A stretch of 64,000 nucleotides of DNA, from NCBI RefSeq assembly GCF_018861735.1, contig NZ_JAHLEB010000009.1, forward strand, positions 1 through 64,000. The letters are read 5' to 3'. Source of the stretch: Clostridium lacusfryxellense (lineage in GTDB: Bacteria; Bacillota; Clostridia; Clostridiales; Clostridiaceae). The notes under the pieces were generated by a model. That model saw nothing but the letters and a program-made list of their open reading frames with translations, had not been told where the DNA came from and did not search any database. Within the stretch, counting starts at the first letter, position 1. Every line of letters begins with the position of its first letter. Shown piece after piece: positions 25,110 to 34,147 of this stretch. A program made the translations under genes and the position numbers.

Positions 25110-28100
25110 GTGTCTAGACGGAATTTCATTAATAAATCATATAAGGATAAACTAAGGGCTACTTACACATTGCTCATATTCCTTGTTTTAGTTTCATTAA
25201 GTTTTTTTGTTTATTCTGGAATAAACAATAAGGTTAAACCTATAATTGGTGATATAGGTTTACATGTTATCGATAGTGAGGCGCAATATTTTGGGCAGCG
25301 TTTCCATAATCAAAGTAATATATTGGAAATGCTTTCACACACTCAAGCATTTAAAATCGGCGACTTTTATGGTATAAAAAAGGAGATAGATAATCAAATG
25401 CTTAGATATGGAGATTCATTATTATCAATAAAATTTATTGGGGTAGATGGTAATGAATATGAAAATAATTCAAGAAAGATTATAATTAAAGATACCTATA
25501 CGAACGAGCTATTAGCCACTGATAAAGCTGAGTTTCTACCTCAAACAATTTATAGTGAAAAGCTCTCTGGGTATATATCTACTGCGGGAACTAAGGTAAC
25601 TGGAGATAATGGTAATGTGCTAGGCATTTTAATTATAAAGGTTGAAGTTAAAAAATTAATTCTATCAGTTGAAAAGACAAGAGTAAATCAATTAGGTGAA
25701 ATGTGGATCTTTGACTCTCAGGGCAATGTTATTTTAGATCCAACTAAAAATGAAGTGAAGATTTATAATGTTGAAAGTTTTAAAAAACAAATTCTGAATA
25801 AAACATCTGGAGAAGTTAAAATTAACAATTCTAAAGGTAATTCAAGTTATTTAATATATTCTCAAATACCGAATACTGATGGCTTGTATTTAGCAATGGG
25901 TGTGGATCATAAAGATTTTTCAGATGCCATGAAGTTTTTATTGCTAGTTGTTATAAGTGGAGTATCACTAGCTTGTATTTTCATTTTTGTTTTCGCAAAT
26001 AAAATATCCAATTTTGTTACAAAACCGTTGACTCGTATGGTTGAAATAATTCAGAATTCTGATGATACTAATTTTATTGAAATTCCAATGGACCTTAAAG
26101 CAAGTAAAGATGAAATTGGAGTACTTGCAAATACAATTGATGAAATGGCTAGAAATATTCGCAATAATGTAAATACTCTAAACTCTGAAATTAAAGACCG
26201 TAAAAAAGCTGAAGAAAATCTTTTGGTTTTAAATAATGACCTGGAAGGTAGAGTATCAGATAGAACACTTGCATTAACAAATGTAACAAATAGTTTATCA
26301 ATTTCTGAAGAGAGATTTAGGGTTGCATTAGATGCTGCAGATATCGGGTTATATGACTTAGACAGCATCAACAATGAATTAGTTGTAAATGAGGTTTTTC
26401 TAAAACTTATTAATGCGGTTGAATATACGCAAGGATTAATTAAGGAAAGTGATTGGGTACAATATAATAAAAAACTTACTGACGTTATATATCCTGATGA
26501 TCAGTCGAGGCTGATATTACTTGAGGAAAATAAGTTGCAAGGGATGCTAGAAGACTTTTATGCTGAGTTTCGTTTGAAAGAAGATTGTAATATTTGGCTT
26601 TCATTGACTGGAAAAGAAGTTAAAAAAGATGAAAATGGTAAGTTTACTCGATTTATTGGAGTTCTTCAAAATATAAGTGAAAGAAAAAAAGCAGAGGATG
26701 AGCTGAAAACTGCAAAAGAAGAAGCAGAGGAAGCTAGTCTATCAAAAAGTCAATTTTTAGCCAATATGAGTCATGAAATTCGAACTCCAATGAATGCAAT
26801 TATGGGACTTAACCATTTAATAGCACAATCTAATTTAAATGATATTCAAACTAAGTATGTTTCAAAAATACAGGAGTCTTCAACCACATTACTAAGAATT
26901 ATAAATGATATATTAGATTTTTCAAAAATGGAAGCAGGTAAAATGGAAATAGAACATATTAAATTTAATTTAGACAAAGTTCTTGAAAACATTTCTAATT
27001 TGTATGCCATGTCTGCTACAAATAAAGGCATTGACATTAATTTTGATACAGGACTAGATGTTCCCGATATTCTTGTAGGAGACCCACTTAGACTTGAACA
27101 AATAATCTGTAATTTGACCACAAATGCAATAAAGTTCACAAAGTATGGAGAAGTGAATGTTACTGTAAGGACTTTGAGTGAAACAGAAAATAAGATCAAG
27201 TTACATTTCATTGTTACTGATACAGGAATAGGACTAACAAATGAGGAAATCGAAAGGCTATTTGAGGCTTTTACACAAGCTGATGGTTCAATGACTAGAA
27301 AGTACGGTGGTACAGGTCTTGGCCTTGCAATTTCTAAACAATTAGTTGAACTCATGCATGGGGAAATATGGGTTGAAAGTAAATATGGAGAAGGATCCTC
27401 ATTTCAATTTACTATTGAGTTTAAGAAGTCTATTGATAAATTAAAGGTAAAACGATTTGATTGTCATTATTTAAAAGGAAAGAAAGCACTAGATAATAAA
27501 GATGAAAATGATGAATGTGACAAAAAATACAACTCTATATTAAATAATAAGAATATACTTCTTGTTGAAGACAATGAAATAAACCAATTAGTTGCCAAAG
27601 ATATTTTAGAAGCAGCAGGTATCCATGTAAGCATCGCTATCAATGGTATTGAGGCAATTAAATGTGTTCGTGCAAATGGATTTGATGCAGTTCTTATGGA
27701 TGTACAAATGCCAATTATGGATGGATATGAAGCTACATCAATTCTAAGAGAAACCTATTCCAATTTACAATTACCTATTATAGCAATGACTGCAAACGCT
27801 ATGACCGGTGACCTAGAAAAAAGTATAAGCACAGGCATGAATGACTATATATCAAAACCAATAAATCCAGATATACTATTTGAAACACTAGTAAAATGGT
27901 TGAATGGTAAAAGTATAGAAACTACTAAAAAAACAGTTGTTAATCGATCTTCAAATAAAGAAACCAAGATATTAGATTTTGAAAACACCTTGATCAGACT
28001 TGGAAATAAACAAGAGTTTTACGCAAACTTATTAAAAATATATTCTAAGAATTATTGTAATTTAGTAAAAGAACTTTCGAATTTAATAAGCAATAATCGT

Positions 28101-28556
28101 TATGATGAAGTAAAGAGATTTATTCATACATTGAAAACAGTAACAGCTAATATTGGGGCTACTAAATTTAATGAATTTATTATTGATTTTGAAAAGAAAT
28201 ACGAATCTTATGATGACATAGTTATAATAAGAGAACTAAAATCTTTTTCTTCTTTAAATGAAGAACTATTAAATTCTATAATTAAGTTTATATCAATATA
28301 TAAATCAGAAGAAAAATCTTTAAGTACTGGATTAGATTTTTACAATGCTTTAGAAAGATTGGTTATGACCTTAAGTACGGCGCGTGCTAAAGAAATTAAA
28401 GAAAGCATGAATAACCTAGTACTTACTGATTATGGTTTAGAATTAGTAGCTCAAATAGATGTTATAAAAGAATTAGTAGATAGTTATCATTTTAAAGAAG
28501 CAAAGGTTTTGTCTGAAAAACTAATAGATTCACAAAGGGGTGAAAATAATGGATAG
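25110..28556 (+). CDS. Membrane hybrid histidine kinase (Cache-HAMP-PAS-HisKA-HATPase-REC-HPt)
   Basis: 1148 residues. Membrane segment ~18-37; extracellular Cache-type sensor to ~275; second membrane segment ~276-298; HAMP ~299-355; coiled coil; PAS domain with a PAC-like end (NISERKKAEDEL) near 410-530. Then HisKA with SHEIRTPMN (phosphorylatable H555), HATPase with DTGIGL and GGTGLGLAI, and a receiver with MDVQMPIMDG (D864). Near the C-terminus is an HPt-like region, FIHTLKTVTANIGA (H1006). All phosphorelay residues are present. It starts at GTG 25110 behind AAAGGGGTGG. Its end overlaps the next gene by 8 bases, so the two are coupled. The ligand is unknown. Confidence 0.92.
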   Translation: MSRRNFINKSYKDKLRATYTLLIFLVLVSLSFFVYSGINNKVKPIIGDIGLHVIDSEAQYFGQRFHNQSNILEMLSHTQAFKIGDFYGIKKEIDNQMLRYGDSLLSIKFIGVDGNEYENNSRKIIIKDTYTNELLATDKAEFLPQTIYSEKLSGYISTAGTKVTGDNGNVLGILIIKVEVKKLILSVEKTRVNQLGEMWIFDSQGNVILDPTKNEVKIYNVESFKKQILNKTSGEVKINNSKGNSSYLIYSQIPNTDGLYLAMGVDHKDFSDAMKFLLLVVISGVSLACIFIFVFANKISNFVTKPLTRMVEIIQNSDDTNFIEIPMDLKASKDEIGVLANTIDEMARNIRNNVNTLNSEIKDRKKAEENLLVLNNDLEGRVSDRTLALTNVTNSLSISEERFRVALDAADIGLYDLDSINNELVVNEVFLKLINAVEYTQGLIKESDWVQYNKKLTDVIYPDDQSRLILLEENKLQGMLEDFYAEFRLKEDCNIWLSLTGKEVKKDENGKFTRFIGVLQNISERKKAEDELKTAKEEAEEASLSKSQFLANMSHEIRTPMNAIMGLNHLIAQSNLNDIQTKYVSKIQESSTTLLRIINDILDFSKMEAGKMEIEHIKFNLDKVLENISNLYAMSATNKGIDINFDTGLDVPDILVGDPLRLEQIICNLTTNAIKFTKYGEVNVTVRTLSETENKIKLHFIVTDTGIGLTNEEIERLFEAFTQADGSMTRKYGGTGLGLAISKQLVELMHGEIWVESKYGEGSSFQFTIEFKKSIDKLKVKRFDCHYLKGKKALDNKDENDECDKKYNSILNNKNILLVEDNEINQLVAKDILEAAGIHVSIAINGIEAIKCVRANGFDAVLMDVQMPIMDGYEATSILRETYSNLQLPIIAMTANAMTGDLEKSISTGMNDYISKPINPDILFETLVKWLNGKSIETTKKTVVNRSSNKETKILDFENTLIRLGNKQEFYANLLKIYSKNYCNLVKELSNLISNNRYDEVKRFIHTLKTVTANIGATKFNEFIIDFEKKYESYDDIVIIRELKSFSSLNEELLNSIIKFISIYKSEEKSLSTGLDFYNALERLVMTLSTARAKEIKESMNNLVLTDYGLELVAQIDVIKELVDSYHFKEAKVLSEKLIDSQRGENNG

Positions 28557-29634
28557 CCAAGAAACGATAATGATTGTTGATGATACAGAAGTGAATATTG
28601 TCATTCTGGTGGAGGCACTTCAAGAAGATTACGATTTAATTGTTGCAATTAATGGAAAAGAGGCAATTGAGATTCTTAGAGACCAAAAACCTGATTTAAT
28701 TCTTTTGGACATAATGATGCCAGAAATGGATGGATATGAAGTCTTAACAAAACTGAAAGATGAATTTAAGTTAGTGAATGTACCTGTTATTTTACTTTCA
28801 GCAATTAGTGATTGTGATTCTAAAACTAAAGGTTTTTCTTTAGGCGCAGTAGATTATATAACCAAACCATTTGATATTGTTGAAGTAAATGCTAGAGTTA
28901 AAACACAATTGAGGCTCAAAGAGATACGTCTAGTTTTAGAAAATCAAAATCTTGTTCTAGAAGAAAAGGTGAGAGAACGAACAAATCTTCTTGAAAGAAC
29001 TAACTCTGCGGCGATACATTGTCTTGCTGCTTTAGCTGAAACAAGAGACCCTGATACTGGGGAACATATTAAAAGAACACAAAAATACATTAAGGAACTT
29101 GCACTAGAATTACAAAGTATGGAAAAATATAAAAACATTGTTACAAATGATTATATAGATCTATTATATAAGTCAGCTCCACTTCACGATATTGGGAAAG
29201 TCGGTGTAAAAGATAGTATTTTACTTAATCCAGGAAGACTTACTATTGAAGAATTTGAAGAAATGAAGAATCACACGGTATATGGTGCACAATCATTAAA
29301 GGTAGGAATAAATGAATTAGGTGAAGACTCATTCTTAACATTAGCTAAAGAAATTGCAATAACTCATCATGAAAAATGGGATGGTACTGGATATCCATAT
29401 GGATTATCGAAAGAAGACATTCCACTATCGGGAAGGCTTATGGCACTTAGTGACGTATATGATGCACTTATTAGTAAAAGAGTTTATAAGTCAGCATTTA
29501 CACACGATGAGGCAAAGAAAATAATTATAGATGGGAGGGGAAAACATTTTGACCCAGATATTGTGGATGCCTTTATAAAAAGGGAAGCAAAGTTTATTCA
29601 AATTATGGAAAAATGTAAAGATTATTTAAAATAG
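28549..29634 (+). CDS. Response regulator with HD-GYP domain (predicted c-di-GMP phosphodiesterase)
   Basis: 361 residues: receiver domain (residues ~6-120, phospho-acceptor D54 in LLDIMMPEMDG), a linker coiled coil, then HD-GYP with HDIGKVGV and HHEKWDGTGYPYG. The HD and GYP motifs are complete, so hydrolysis of cyclic di-GMP is expected. The frame opens at GTG 28540, but AAAGGGG there serves as SD for the ATG at 28549, which overlaps the kinase stop by 8 bases. It is very probably the output of that kinase. Confidence 0.92.
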   Translation: MDSQETIMIVDDTEVNIVILVEALQEDYDLIVAINGKEAIEILRDQKPDLILLDIMMPEMDGYEVLTKLKDEFKLVNVPVILLSAISDCDSKTKGFSLGAVDYITKPFDIVEVNARVKTQLRLKEIRLVLENQNLVLEEKVRERTNLLERTNSAAIHCLAALAETRDPDTGEHIKRTQKYIKELALELQSMEKYKNIVTNDYIDLLYKSAPLHDIGKVGVKDSILLNPGRLTIEEFEEMKNHTVYGAQSLKVGINELGEDSFLTLAKEIAITHHEKWDGTGYPYGLSKEDIPLSGRLMALSDVYDALISKRVYKSAFTHDEAKKIIIDGRGKHFDPDIVDAFIKREAKFIQIMEKCKDYLK

Positions 29635-29658
29635 GTTAGATTAATTATTTTCATATGT

Positions 29659-29692
29659 AAACAGACATCCTAATTCGATGCCTGTTTTGTCC
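29659..29692. terminator. Hairpin between the HD-GYP gene and the dehydrogenase gene
   Basis: AAACAGACATC (29659-29669) pairs with GATGCCTGTTT (29677-29687) with one mismatch and a 7-nt loop; short T-run. It lies between convergent genes. Confidence 0.7.
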
Positions 29693-29701
29693 CTTAAATA
29701 A

Positions 29702-30571
29702 TTATCCATTTATAACGTTGCCACCATTTACATGAACAGTTTCGCCACTTATATATGATGCACCTTCTGAGGCTAAAAATACATATGTTTCGCAGAGCTC
29801 CACAGGTTGACCTGGCCTTCCCATAGGAGTTGTACTTCCAAACTTTCCAACTTCACTTGCGCTAAAAGAAGAAGGTATAAGTGGTGTCCATATAGGGCCG
29901 GGAGCCACTGCATTCACCCTTATTTTCCTGTTTGATAGGGATAGAGCCAAAGAACGGGTAAAAGTAACTATCGCGCCTTTAGTTGAAGAGTAATCAATTA
30001 GAGTTTCATGCCCCTTATAAGCAGTAATTGATGAAGTATTTATAATTGTGGCACCCTCCTTTAAATGAGGCAATGTTGCTTTGACCATATAAAACATTCC
30101 AAAAATATTAGTTTTAAAGGTTCTTTCTAATTGCTCCTTTGTAATATCCTCGATACTGTTTTGGGGATGTTGTTCACCAGCATTGTTTACGACGATATCT
30201 ATTTTACCCAATTCTTTTATTATTTTGCTTGTAGCACTTAAACAGAAAACATCATCTCCTATATCACCTGGTATTAAAATGCATTTTCTACCCTTTGCTT
30301 CGATAAGTTTTTTTGTCTCATTGGCATCTTCGTGTTCATCAAGATATATTATTGCTATATCAGCACCTTCTCTTGCATAGGCTAGAGCGACTGCTTTGCC
30401 AATACCACTATCGCCTCCTGTAATTAAAGCTACTTTATTGATTAATTTATCAGAACCTTTACAATTTTGATTCTCAAAAATTGGTCTTGGATTCATTAAT
30501 GTTTCTAATCCAGGTTGTTTATCTTGTTTTTGCTCAGGAATACTAATAGGATAATTAAAACTATCATTCAT
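29702..30571 (-). CDS. Short-chain dehydrogenase/reductase (general stress GSP39-like group)
   Basis: 289 residues. An N-terminal extension of ~45 residues (PISIPEQKQDKQPG...) precedes the Rossmann fold, typical of the YdaD/YhdF-type stress dehydrogenases. Visible are TGGDSGIGKAVA (cofactor binding), NNAGEQHPQ, the catalytic serine in NTSSITAY and YSSTKGA (Tyr-x3-Lys). The substrate is unknown. AAGGAG lies before the ATG. Single gene. Confidence 0.9.
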   Translation of the reverse strand: MNDSFNYPISIPEQKQDKQPGLETLMNPRPIFENQNCKGSDKLINKVALITGGDSGIGKAVALAYAREGADIAIIYLDEHEDANETKKLIEAKGRKCILIPGDIGDDVFCLSATSKIIKELGKIDIVVNNAGEQHPQNSIEDITKEQLERTFKTNIFGMFYMVKATLPHLKEGATIINTSSITAYKGHETLIDYSSTKGAIVTFTRSLALSLSNRKIRVNAVAPGPIWTPLIPSSFSASEVGKFGSTTPMGRPGQPVELCETYVFLASEGASYISGETVHVNGGNVING

Positions 30572-30885
30572 AAAATATCTCCTTTTGTAAATATAATATT
30601 TTTTCTAGCTTTAGTTTATGGTAAATTAACATTTATATTCACTTAAATTAGAGTCTATATTTTATGTGTAGGTTTATATGATTTGTATAATAGCAAGAAG
30701 ACTCGAAATATGTTATAATAAAAAAATGTGAGTGCAACGAACGTTTAAATTAAAACAGTTTTAAAGTTGAAGTTGATAAAAATGAAACTAATTTATTTAT
30801 ATCTTATAGTCATATATAACTCGATCTAAATGAAAATTAATCAGCCTAAATAAACTCATATCACTAATAAAGGGTGGTTTCTTAG
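30572..30885. other. Intergenic stretch between the dehydrogenase and the helicase leader
   Basis: AT-rich with no gene. A TATAAT at 30714-30719 could be the helicase -10 box, but no convincing -35 stands 17 bases before it. Nothing else stands out. Confidence 0.4.
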
Positions 30886-30954
30886 ATGCAATATAATCAT
30901 GTGAGAAAGTTGTTGTTTCCAATTTTCAAAAAATTCATAACAGGATATAAGTGA
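30886..30954 (+). CDS. Possible 22-residue leader peptide before the DEAD-box helicase
   Basis: ATG 30886 follows AAAGGGTGG with 8-base spacing and encodes a basic, amphipathic 22-mer (starts MQYNHVRKLLF, ends FITGYK) that stops 45 bases before the helicase start. The good SD is the main support. There is no homology I can name. It could be a regulatory leader of the kind often found before stress-induced helicases, or chance. Confidence 0.35.
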   Translation: MQYNHVRKLLFPIFKKFITGYK

Positions 30955-30999
30955 TTTGTGACATTTAAAGTTCAGACGGCCACTTTCAAAGGAGAAAAG

Positions 31000-32313
31000 A
31001 TGTTATTCGAAGACTTAAATCTTATTACACCAATAAAAAAAGCATTAAAAACTGAAGGGTATGTGGAAGCCACACCTATACAGGAGCAAGCAATACCTAC
31101 TATATTGGAAGGAAAAGACTTTCTAGGCTGTGCTCAAACAGGCACTGGAAAGACAGCAGCATTTGCAATCCCTATACTTCAAATTCTTTGTGGTAAACAA
31201 AAAGTAATAAAGGGACCTAAAAATATAAAGGCATTAATACTTGCACCTACTAGGGAACTCGCAATTCAGATCGGAGAAAGTTTTGAAGCCTATAGCAAAC
31301 ACACAAATCTTACTAGCACTGTTATTTTTGGAGGAGTTTCCCAAAAACATCAAACAGATGCTTTAAGAGATAGAGTAGATATTTTAATAGCAACTACAGG
31401 AAGATTGCTCGATTTAATGCAACAAAAGTATATTAACATACACCATGTGGAAATGTTTGTACTTGATGAGGCTGATCGCATGCTTGATATGGGATTTCTT
31501 CGAGATGTTAAAAAAATAATAGCACAACTTCCTAAAGTTAGACAAACAATGCTATTTTCAGCAACTATGCCACCAGAGATTTCAAAACTTGTAGACTCAA
31601 TTCTTATAGATCCAGTAAAGGTAGCAGTAACACCTGTATCATCTACTATTGAACTTATTGATCAAGCAGTATATTTTGTGGACAAAAAAGATAAAAAACC
31701 TCTACTTATTCATCTGCTTAAAGATAAGTCAATAGTTTCTGCGTTGGTATTCTCAAGGACGAAACATGGTGCAAACAAAATAACAAAGGATCTTAACAAT
31801 GAGGGAATAGAGGCTCAAGCTATTCACGGAAACAAATCTCAAAGTGCAAGGCAACTTGCTTTAAATAATTTCAAAAGTGGAATAACTAGAGTTTTAGTTG
31901 CAACAGATATTGCCGCAAGAGGAATCGATGTTGATGAACTATCTCATGTATTTAATTTTGATCTGCCTAATATTCCAGAAACTTATGTTCATAGAATAGG
32001 AAGAACTGGTAGAGCTGGGCTTGGCGGAGTTGCAATATCGTTTTGTGATGTTGAAGAAAAACCATTCCTTAAGGATATTGAAAAAGTTATTTCAAAAACT
32101 ATACCAGTAGTAGAGGATCATCCATATCCTGCTAGCAATATAATACCAATAGTAAATAAAGATGATGTTAAAAAGACTCCGTCTGCAAAATCACGTTCAA
32201 CTGGTTATGCTAGGAGAAATGGAAGAAGTCAAGGTGGAAGTCAAGAGAGGAATCAAAACAAAAATCAAGATAGAAATCAACAAAATAAAAATTTTAGATC
32301 ATCAAATAGATAG
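31000..32313 (+). CDS. DEAD-box ATP-dependent RNA helicase (RhlE/CshA-like)
   Basis: 437 residues. All helicase motifs are present: [44 protein letters not shown] and [10 protein letters not shown]. The C-terminal ~60 residues are basic and Gln/Asn/Arg-rich ([10 protein letters not shown]), an RNA-binding tail. Likely roles are ribosome assembly or RNA unwinding in the cold. The frame opens at GTG 30958, but AAAGGAG (30988-30994) fits the ATG at 31000, and the protein then begins LFEDLNL as usual for the family. Confidence 0.95.
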   Translation: MLFEDLNLITPIKKALKTEGYVEATPIQEQAIPTILEGKDFLGCAQTGTGKTAAFAIPILQILCGKQKVIKGPKNIKALILAPTRELAIQIGESFEAYSKHTNLTSTVIFGGVSQKHQTDALRDRVDILIATTGRLLDLMQQKYINIHHVEMFVLDEADRMLDMGFLRDVKKIIAQLPKVRQTMLFSATMPPEISKLVDSILIDPVKVAVTPVSSTIELIDQAVYFVDKKDKKPLLIHLLKDKSIVSALVFSRTKHGANKITKDLNNEGIEAQAIHGNKSQSARQLALNNFKSGITRVLVATDIAARGIDVDELSHVFNFDLPNIPETYVHRIGRTGRAGLGGVAISFCDVEEKPFLKDIEKVISKTIPVVEDHPYPASNIIPIVNKDDVKKTPSAKSRSTGYARRNGRSQGGSQERNQNKNQDRNQQNKNFRSSNR

Positions 32314-32377
32314 TATTGAGTAATAAGTTAGTATAGTAACATATTCATGCCTACTGTATTTGTATTTAATAAAGCAT

Positions 32378-32415
32378 AAAGCCAATGATTATATAAATAA
32401 TCATTGGCTTTATTA
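32378..32415 (+). terminator. Terminator after the helicase
   Basis: Perfect 15-bp arms 32378-32392 and 32397-32411 with a 4-nt loop; the T-run is weak. Confidence 0.75.
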
Positions 32416-32445
32416 CTCTGTATTTTAAATTTCATACAGAATTAA

Positions 32446-32517
32446 TTAGTAGTCACCGTTTTTAGCCATAGCAATATTTACTTCGCCTAAATTCACAGAT
32501 AATCTTTTAATTAACAT
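32446..32517 (-). CDS. Candidate 23-residue peptide gene
   Basis: On the minus strand ATG 32517 follows GAGGGAG with 9-base spacing and encodes a 23-mer (begins MLIKRLSV, ends MAKNGDY). An ATG at 32526 touches the SD and is less likely. Upstream, GTATT-N17-TATACTA resembles a forespore sigma promoter (32568-32596). The peptide is not recognised; it is too short for signal-peptide or domain prediction. Confidence 0.4.
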   Translation of the reverse strand: MLIKRLSVNLGEVNIAMAKNGDY

Positions 32518-32567
32518 AACTAACATCTCCCTCTATAAGTTTAATGTTTGCTTGTCGACTACAGTAA

Positions 32568-32596
32568 TAGTATATCTCGCTTTAATAAATTAATAC
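32568..32596 (-). promoter_or_regulatory. Possible sigma-F/G promoter for the 23-residue peptide
   Basis: Read on the minus strand: GTATT (32592-32596), 17 bases, TATACTA (32568-32574), one base from CATACTA. TATACT could equally be a sigma-A -10. Confidence 0.3.
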
Positions 32597-32748
32597 ATGA
32601 ATTATAAATAAATTTAATTTTGATAAAATATTATTTATTTACTATACATTCATAAATATGGTAAAGTATTATTTAATAATATAATATTTTTTGTTTGTAA
32701 GTACAGTTATTTAAAATATCAAATAATTATTCTATTTAAGGAGGAAAT

Positions 32749-33465
32749 TTGATTGTGCTATACATTGAAGAACACATAGAAATATATAATTCTATTATAA
32801 AAGAATTTGATCTAGATAGTACTATTTCACAAGATATGCAAATTGCAGTTGAATATTTAACTAAATCAAGAATAGAAATCTGCAAATTTCTAAAGATTTC
32901 AAATGTTAAAACTGAGACTTTAGATTTAAATAGACAAAGTCTTATTACAGATATAATCATGAATGAATCAAATATAAAGAATTTCGAAAAAAAACAAATT
33001 TATTTAAAAAAACAAATCAATATAGATCAGCAAAAAATAAAGGTTATTAAATTAAATATAAATGAAATATCAAATATGCTTTTGAAAGAAAAGACGGAGA
33101 GTAAAAAACTTAGAGAAGATCTTCATATTTATAATAGTAGAGAGAGATTAATAATTTTTAAAAAAATTTTTGTCACAAAATACAAAAAAGTTTTTTCAAA
33201 GTATTCTAATGACTTGAGTATAAAATCAGAAATTAAAGAATGTAATAAAAGGAAAGAAATAATGCACGTAGAACAAAGAAAATTTGATTTTATTATAGAG
33301 AAATGTTATAAGCGGATACGAACAGATAAAAGTGCACTTTCACAAATTAAAAAAAATATTTTAAATACGAAAAAACAAATTGAGTTTTTCAACAAAAAAA
33401 TTCAGAAGTTAGATGAATATACTAAATTAGAGAAAAACTTTAAAGAGGGATCGTATATAGTATAA
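32749..33465 (+). CDS. Lysine-rich coiled-coil protein, unknown function
   Basis: 238 residues, over half Lys/Glu/Ile/Asn, soluble. Residues ~75-125 and 165-230 are long coiled coils; a basic patch (IIFKKIFVTKYKKVFSKY) lies between them. No known motif. AAGGAGG at 32738-32744 is 4 bases from TTG 32749 and 10 from GTG 32755, so either may be the start. Single gene with a strong terminator, divergent from the 23-residue peptide. The very AT-rich coding (AAA/ATA) exceeds that of neighbouring genes and may mark a fast-evolving or acquired gene. Confidence 0.72.
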   Translation: MIVLYIEEHIEIYNSIIKEFDLDSTISQDMQIAVEYLTKSRIEICKFLKISNVKTETLDLNRQSLITDIIMNESNIKNFEKKQIYLKKQINIDQQKIKVIKLNINEISNMLLKEKTESKKLREDLHIYNSRERLIIFKKIFVTKYKKVFSKYSNDLSIKSEIKECNKRKEIMHVEQRKFDFIIEKCYKRIRTDKSALSQIKKNILNTKKQIEFFNKKIQKLDEYTKLEKNFKEGSYIV

Positions 33466-33470
33466 AAAAT

Positions 33471-33516
33471 AAAATGTAGAAAGATAATTTAAAACTATCT
33501 TTCTACATTTTTTTTC
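33471..33516 (+). terminator. Terminator after the coiled-coil gene
   Basis: Perfect 16-bp arms 33471-33486 and 33496-33511 with a 9-nt loop and an eight-base T-run. Confidence 0.88.
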
Positions 33517-33551
33517 CTTATTATATTTAAAATAAATACTTTAACATAAAT

Positions 33552-33812
33552 TTATTTAAATGCCTTTTCAAATATTCCATTAACAATATTTTTAGAGGCA
33601 ACGCCTTCATGAACTTTAACGCCATCAATATAGTAGGTAGGTACATAATAGTAAGTATATTGTTTTGCTATATCCGGCTGAAGTTCCTCATCAATTATTT
33701 TAATTTCAAGACCAGCATATTGCGGATTTTGTTTTTTTATATTTTCCATCCAAGCAAGTGCTTTTTTACAATAAGGACACCATTCAGTTACAAACATAAT
33801 AACTGGTTTCAT
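33552..33812 (-). CDS. Glutaredoxin/thioredoxin-like protein
   Basis: 86 residues. The redox motif WCPYCKK (Cys12 and Cys15) and the cis-proline in YVPTYYIDG define a glutaredoxin-sized thioredoxin fold. It probably reduces protein disulfides or serves a small-molecule reductase; partner unknown. A GGTGA SD precedes the ATG. Single gene, convergent with the coiled-coil gene. Confidence 0.9.
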   Translation of the reverse strand: MKPVIMFVTEWCPYCKKALAWMENIKKQNPQYAGLEIKIIDEELQPDIAKQYTYYYVPTYYIDGVKVHEGVASKNIVNGIFEKAFK

Positions 33813-34147
33813 TTGTTAACATCACCAAACTTTCTCATTAGTATATATTATTAGACGTATAAGTAGTATACACTATTTATCTGCATCTCATTATAATATA
33901 GTTAATTATAAAATACTAGACTATATAATTAACTTTTAATTTAAAATACAAGTATTTTAATATATTTTGTTTTTAGCTTAAATTTCACTTAATATAATTT
34001 ACAATATTGATAGTAAATAATAGAAATATGTTGAATTATTTGTTATAATAGTTAAGTCTAAAATATATTTATTATATCTTAGTTATATTAAATATATTAA
34101 TTATATTTAAAATGAAATTAATAAACGAATATAAAGGAGCGCATTAA
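33813..34147. other. AT-rich intergenic stretch before the AI-2E family gene
   Basis: No gene. It holds an 11-bp inverted repeat (33900-33910 with 33924-33934), a 7-bp repeat AAAATAC/GTATTTT (33943-33958), and a TATAAT near 34043 that may belong to the downstream gene. The repeats may form a weak terminator. Confidence 0.4.
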
